Origin: Fibrobacter sp.
GTDB lineage: Bacteria > Fibrobacterota > Fibrobacteria > Fibrobacterales > Fibrobacteraceae
Assembly: GCA_017526585.1 (NCBI GenBank)
Contig: JAFXRC010000057.1
Span: 1 to 64,000, forward strand
Reading direction: 5' to 3'
DNA length: 64,000 nucleotides
Both the position numbers and the translations under genes were made by a program. Shown here piece by piece: positions 61,822 to 64,000 of this stretch (positions within the stretch are counted from its first letter, which is position 1; each line of letters opens with the position of its first letter). The notes below the pieces were generated by a model. That model ran no database searches, was not told the DNA's origin, and saw only the letters and a list, made by a program, of their open reading frames with translations.

Positions 61822-63528
61822 ATGAGTATCAAAAAAGTTTTAACAACAGCCTTTGCCGTGGCCGCAATTTCGTCATCCATTTCTTGGGGGCAGACCACCT
61901 ATAACTGCTCTAATGGTACATCCCAGAAAATGGGTAGCGAGGGTGGCTATGATTACGAACTTTGGAGCCAGAATGGAGCCGGTAACGCAACTATGAAGCT
62001 TAACCCAAGCACCGAAAATGGTGGTGCTTTCTCCGTTGAATGGAGTGGTACTATCAACATGTTGGCCCGTTCCGGAAAGCGCTGGGGGTCTAACTCCACT
62101 GTTACCGTACAGAATGTGGGTAATATTACCGCCGAATTTGACGTGGAATGGAGTTCCAACGACAACGTGAAGTATGTCAGTGTCTATGGCTGGGGCTATT
62201 ACGACAAGGCTGACATTCCCAGTGGTTTCAGCGATGAAATTGAATACTACATTGTCCAGGATCGCGGAAGCTACAATCCTACTTCGGGCGGAGAAAAGCA
62301 TGGTTCTGCAACTATCGATGGTATTGAATACGAGTTCTATACTACCAACCGTGTTCAGCAACCTTCTCTTTCGGGTACCAGCACCTTTAAGCAGTATTGG
62401 TCCATCCCGAAGAATACGAGCCAGCATCGTACCAAGGGTACCATTTCTATTTCCAAGCACTTCAGCGAATGGGCTAAAGCGGGTATGAAGATGGGTAGAC
62501 TGTATGAAGTTGCTTCCATGAAAATTGAATCCTACACCGGACAAGGTGGCAATGCACAAGGTCATGCTACCGTTAAGAAGAACATTCTGAAAATCGGTGG
62601 CAGTGCCGATGAACTTGGCCTCAATGTAACTGCATCTCCGGCTGCTGCAGGTACGGTGACAAAGAGCCCCAGCGCTAACTATTATGCTCCCAAGACTGCT
62701 GTACAGCTCACCGCCAAAGCCAACGAAGGCTGGAAGTTTGTGGGTTGGGAAGGTGATGCTACCGGCTCTACCGAAACCATTTCTGTAACCATGGACAAGG
62801 AAAAGTCTGTGGTCGCTAAGTTTGAATTGGTTGGCGAAACCACAGTGAACCTTCTTAAGGATGGTGATTTCCCGAGCAGCAACGTGATTTCTACAAGCCA
62901 AGATGCATCTTGGTTCCTGGGTCAGGGTACAAACTGGGGTAACTCTGCTGCAAAGACTTCTGTTTCTGGTGGCACGGCTACGGTTGACGTTACCACTATT
63001 GGTGCAGAAACTTACCAGCCGCAGCTTGTTCAGTACAATCTGGCTCTTGATAAGGGCATGAAGTACAAGTTGACCTTTAAGGCTAGCGCTGATGTTGACC
63101 GCAAGATTGAAGTTAATTTCCAACAATCCGTAGACCCCTGGGGTGCATACGCCACTAAGGAATTTGACATCACCACTACGGAAAAGGAATACACATTTGT
63201 CTTTGCTATGGAAGAAGATACTGATGAAGCCGCTCAGTTTGCCTTCAATTTGGGACAAGCTACAGGTACGGTCAAGATTAGTGACGTCAAGCTGGTCTTC
63301 ACCACTGGTAGCGAAGGTGGTGAACCCCAGGCAATCGCATCGACGCTGCGCTTGAACGCCGCTGGCAAGACTCTCCAGGTGTTCGACATGCAGGGCCGTA
63401 ACCTCGGCAAGGTCGATATCGCAAACGGTGCGTCCATTGCTGAAGCTCTCTTTGCCAAGTTCCAGAAGGTTGGAATCTACATGGTCAAGCAGGGTAGTAA
63501 GTTCCAGACGGTGCGCGTAACCCGCTAA
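61822..63528 (+). CDS. Secreted GH11 xylanase with CBM4/9-like module and sorting tail
   Basis: 568 residues. Signal peptide ending ISSSISWGQ. The GH11 jelly-roll domain (about 25-255) has YDYELWSQNGAGNATM, EIEYYIVQDRGSYNP with the nucleophile Glu in EYY, and MKIESYTGQGGNAQG with the acid/base Glu. A bacterial-repeat domain (~270-340, EGWKFVGWEGDATG) and a CBM4/9-like module (~345-495, NLLKDGDFPSSN, YQPQLVQYNLAL) follow. The tail LQVFDMQGRNLGKVDI, GIYMVKQGSKFQTVRVTR resembles type IX sorting domains. Hydrolyses xylan of plant walls. GAGAGG precedes the ATG. Confidence 0.93.
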   Translation: MSIKKVLTTAFAVAAISSSISWGQTTYNCSNGTSQKMGSEGGYDYELWSQNGAGNATMKLNPSTENGGAFSVEWSGTINMLARSGKRWGSNSTVTVQNVGNITAEFDVEWSSNDNVKYVSVYGWGYYDKADIPSGFSDEIEYYIVQDRGSYNPTSGGEKHGSATIDGIEYEFYTTNRVQQPSLSGTSTFKQYWSIPKNTSQHRTKGTISISKHFSEWAKAGMKMGRLYEVASMKIESYTGQGGNAQGHATVKKNILKIGGSADELGLNVTASPAAAGTVTKSPSANYYAPKTAVQLTAKANEGWKFVGWEGDATGSTETISVTMDKEKSVVAKFELVGETTVNLLKDGDFPSSNVISTSQDASWFLGQGTNWGNSAAKTSVSGGTATVDVTTIGAETYQPQLVQYNLALDKGMKYKLTFKASADVDRKIEVNFQQSVDPWGAYATKEFDITTTEKEYTFVFAMEEDTDEAAQFAFNLGQATGTVKISDVKLVFTTGSEGGEPQAIASTLRLNAAGKTLQVFDMQGRNLGKVDIANGASIAEALFAKFQKVGIYMVKQGSKFQTVRVTR

Positions 63529-63574
63529 GAATTTGTCTAATCCTAAAGCACTCCTATATAAAGGATGACAAGAG

Positions 63575-63603
63575 AACGCCCTGCCACACGGGGCGTTTTT
63601 TTT
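63575..63603 (+). terminator. Terminator after the GH11 gene
   Basis: AACGCCC, an 8-base loop and GGGGCGTT form a stem followed by a long T run. Confidence 0.85.
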
Positions 63604-63628
63604 GTATCTTTCCCCGTGAGGTTTTACT

Positions 63629-64000
63629 ATGAAATTCTTTGTGACAGGTGTGGGTGGCCAGCTGGGCCACGACGTAATGAATGAACTTGCAAAGCGTGGC
63701 CATACGGGCGTCGGCTCCGACATGGCTCCTGCCTACAGCGGTGTGGCTGACGGTTCTGCTGTGACCACGATGCCTTACGTGCAGCTCGACATTACGGACT
63801 CTGTCGCAGTCGATAAGGCTCTTTCTGAAATCAAGCCCGACGCCGTGATTCACTGCGCTGCATGGACCGCCGTTGACATGGCCGAAGATGATGCGAACGT
63901 GGCGAAGGTCCGCGCAGTAAATGCCGGCGGTACGCAGAACATTGCCGATGCCTGCAAGCGTCTCGGTTGCAAGATGACCTACATCAGCACCGACTACGTG
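63629..64000 (+). CDS. rfbD: dTDP-4-dehydrorhamnose reductase (3' end outside window)
   Basis: The first 124 residues are visible. FFVTGVGGQLGHDVMNEL is the SDR GxxGxxG motif with the GQLG seen in RfbD; VQLDITDSVAVDKALSEIKP, VIHCAAWTAVDMAEDD and YISTDYV follow the family closely. RfbD makes dTDP-L-rhamnose for surface polysaccharide. GAGG is spaced before ATG 63629. The gene runs out of the window. Confidence 0.9.
   Translation, partial: MKFFVTGVGGQLGHDVMNELAKRGHTGVGSDMAPAYSGVADGSAVTTMPYVQLDITDSVAVDKALSEIKPDAVIHCAAWTAVDMAEDDANVAKVRAVNAGGTQNIADACKRLGCKMTYISTDYV

Noticed and set aside
61873-63723. 616-codon minus-strand frame opposite the GH11 gene
   Set aside because: The plus-strand protein has clear signal peptide, GH11 and CBM motifs. 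The antisense frame also crosses the terminator and the rfbD start.

Overview
The window looks like chromosomal DNA of a Fibrobacter species (gut, cellulose-degrading, FCB group). Two signatures point there: four tandem lipoproteins that I recognise as the Fibrobacter paralogous family TIGR02171, and a lipoprotein ending in the Fibrobacter major paralogous (FISUMP, TIGR02145) domain. Secreted GH5 and GH11 enzymes with short C-terminal tails of the type IX secretion kind, a GH9 enzyme, PEGA, cadherin and FecR-type envelope proteins, and promoters with a TATATTTG-like -10 box fit the same picture. All assignments come from reading the sequence; no search was run.

Layout. 1-10.1 kb: the 3' part of a very large cadherin-repeat adhesin, a SUI1/YciH-like factor, then a coupled pair (FecR-domain protein and beta-helix/beta-barrel outer-membrane protein). 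10.2-12.9 kb: endonuclease IV and a GH9 enzyme without a signal peptide. 12.9-15.9 kb (minus): ddl-tsaB-rimI-ydcF-like operon. 16-19.5 kb: an NAD-dependent epimerase, purF and a UbiA-family prenyltransferase. 19.5-25.5 kb: a PEGA-domain protein, a small protein, rsgA, two envelope proteins, nadD-like and a RluA-type synthase, mostly tightly packed. 25.67 kb: tRNA-Asn with its own promoter and terminator. 25.9-31.2 kb: MBOAT acyltransferase, two parvulin/SurA-type chaperones, FtsE-like ATPase. 31.2-35.2 kb (minus): CLC channel/antiporter, radical SAM/SPASM protein, arginase-fold protein, RsuA-type synthase.

35.2-50.8 kb is the most unusual part: one apparent operon of seven genes, mostly overlapping. 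It holds an AlgX/AlgJ-like SGNH lipoprotein, a transglutaminase-like protein, four TIGR02171 lipoproteins of 917-932 residues joined by ATGA start/stop overlaps, and a polytopic membrane protein carrying in-frame REP-like repeats. Each TIGR02171 protein combines an FGE-fold domain lacking the catalytic cysteines, a TolB-like propeller and a C-terminal SGNH-like domain. The first two are almost identical between copies while the third has diverged. A cell-surface polymer-modifying or polymer-binding machine is my inference.

50.8-64 kb: GH5 cellulase, a TolB-like propeller protein, then a 3.6-kb segment (XRE regulator, FISUMP lipoprotein, broken small ORF) flanked by direct repeats of the 3' end of a SpoU/TrmH methyltransferase gene, as expected of an insertion. 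Then surE, gyrA (with Phe and Glu at quinolone-determinant positions), a GH11-CBM xylanase and the start of rfbD. No CRISPR array, rRNA, transposase or integrase was seen. No gene-free stretch exceeds 300 bases.
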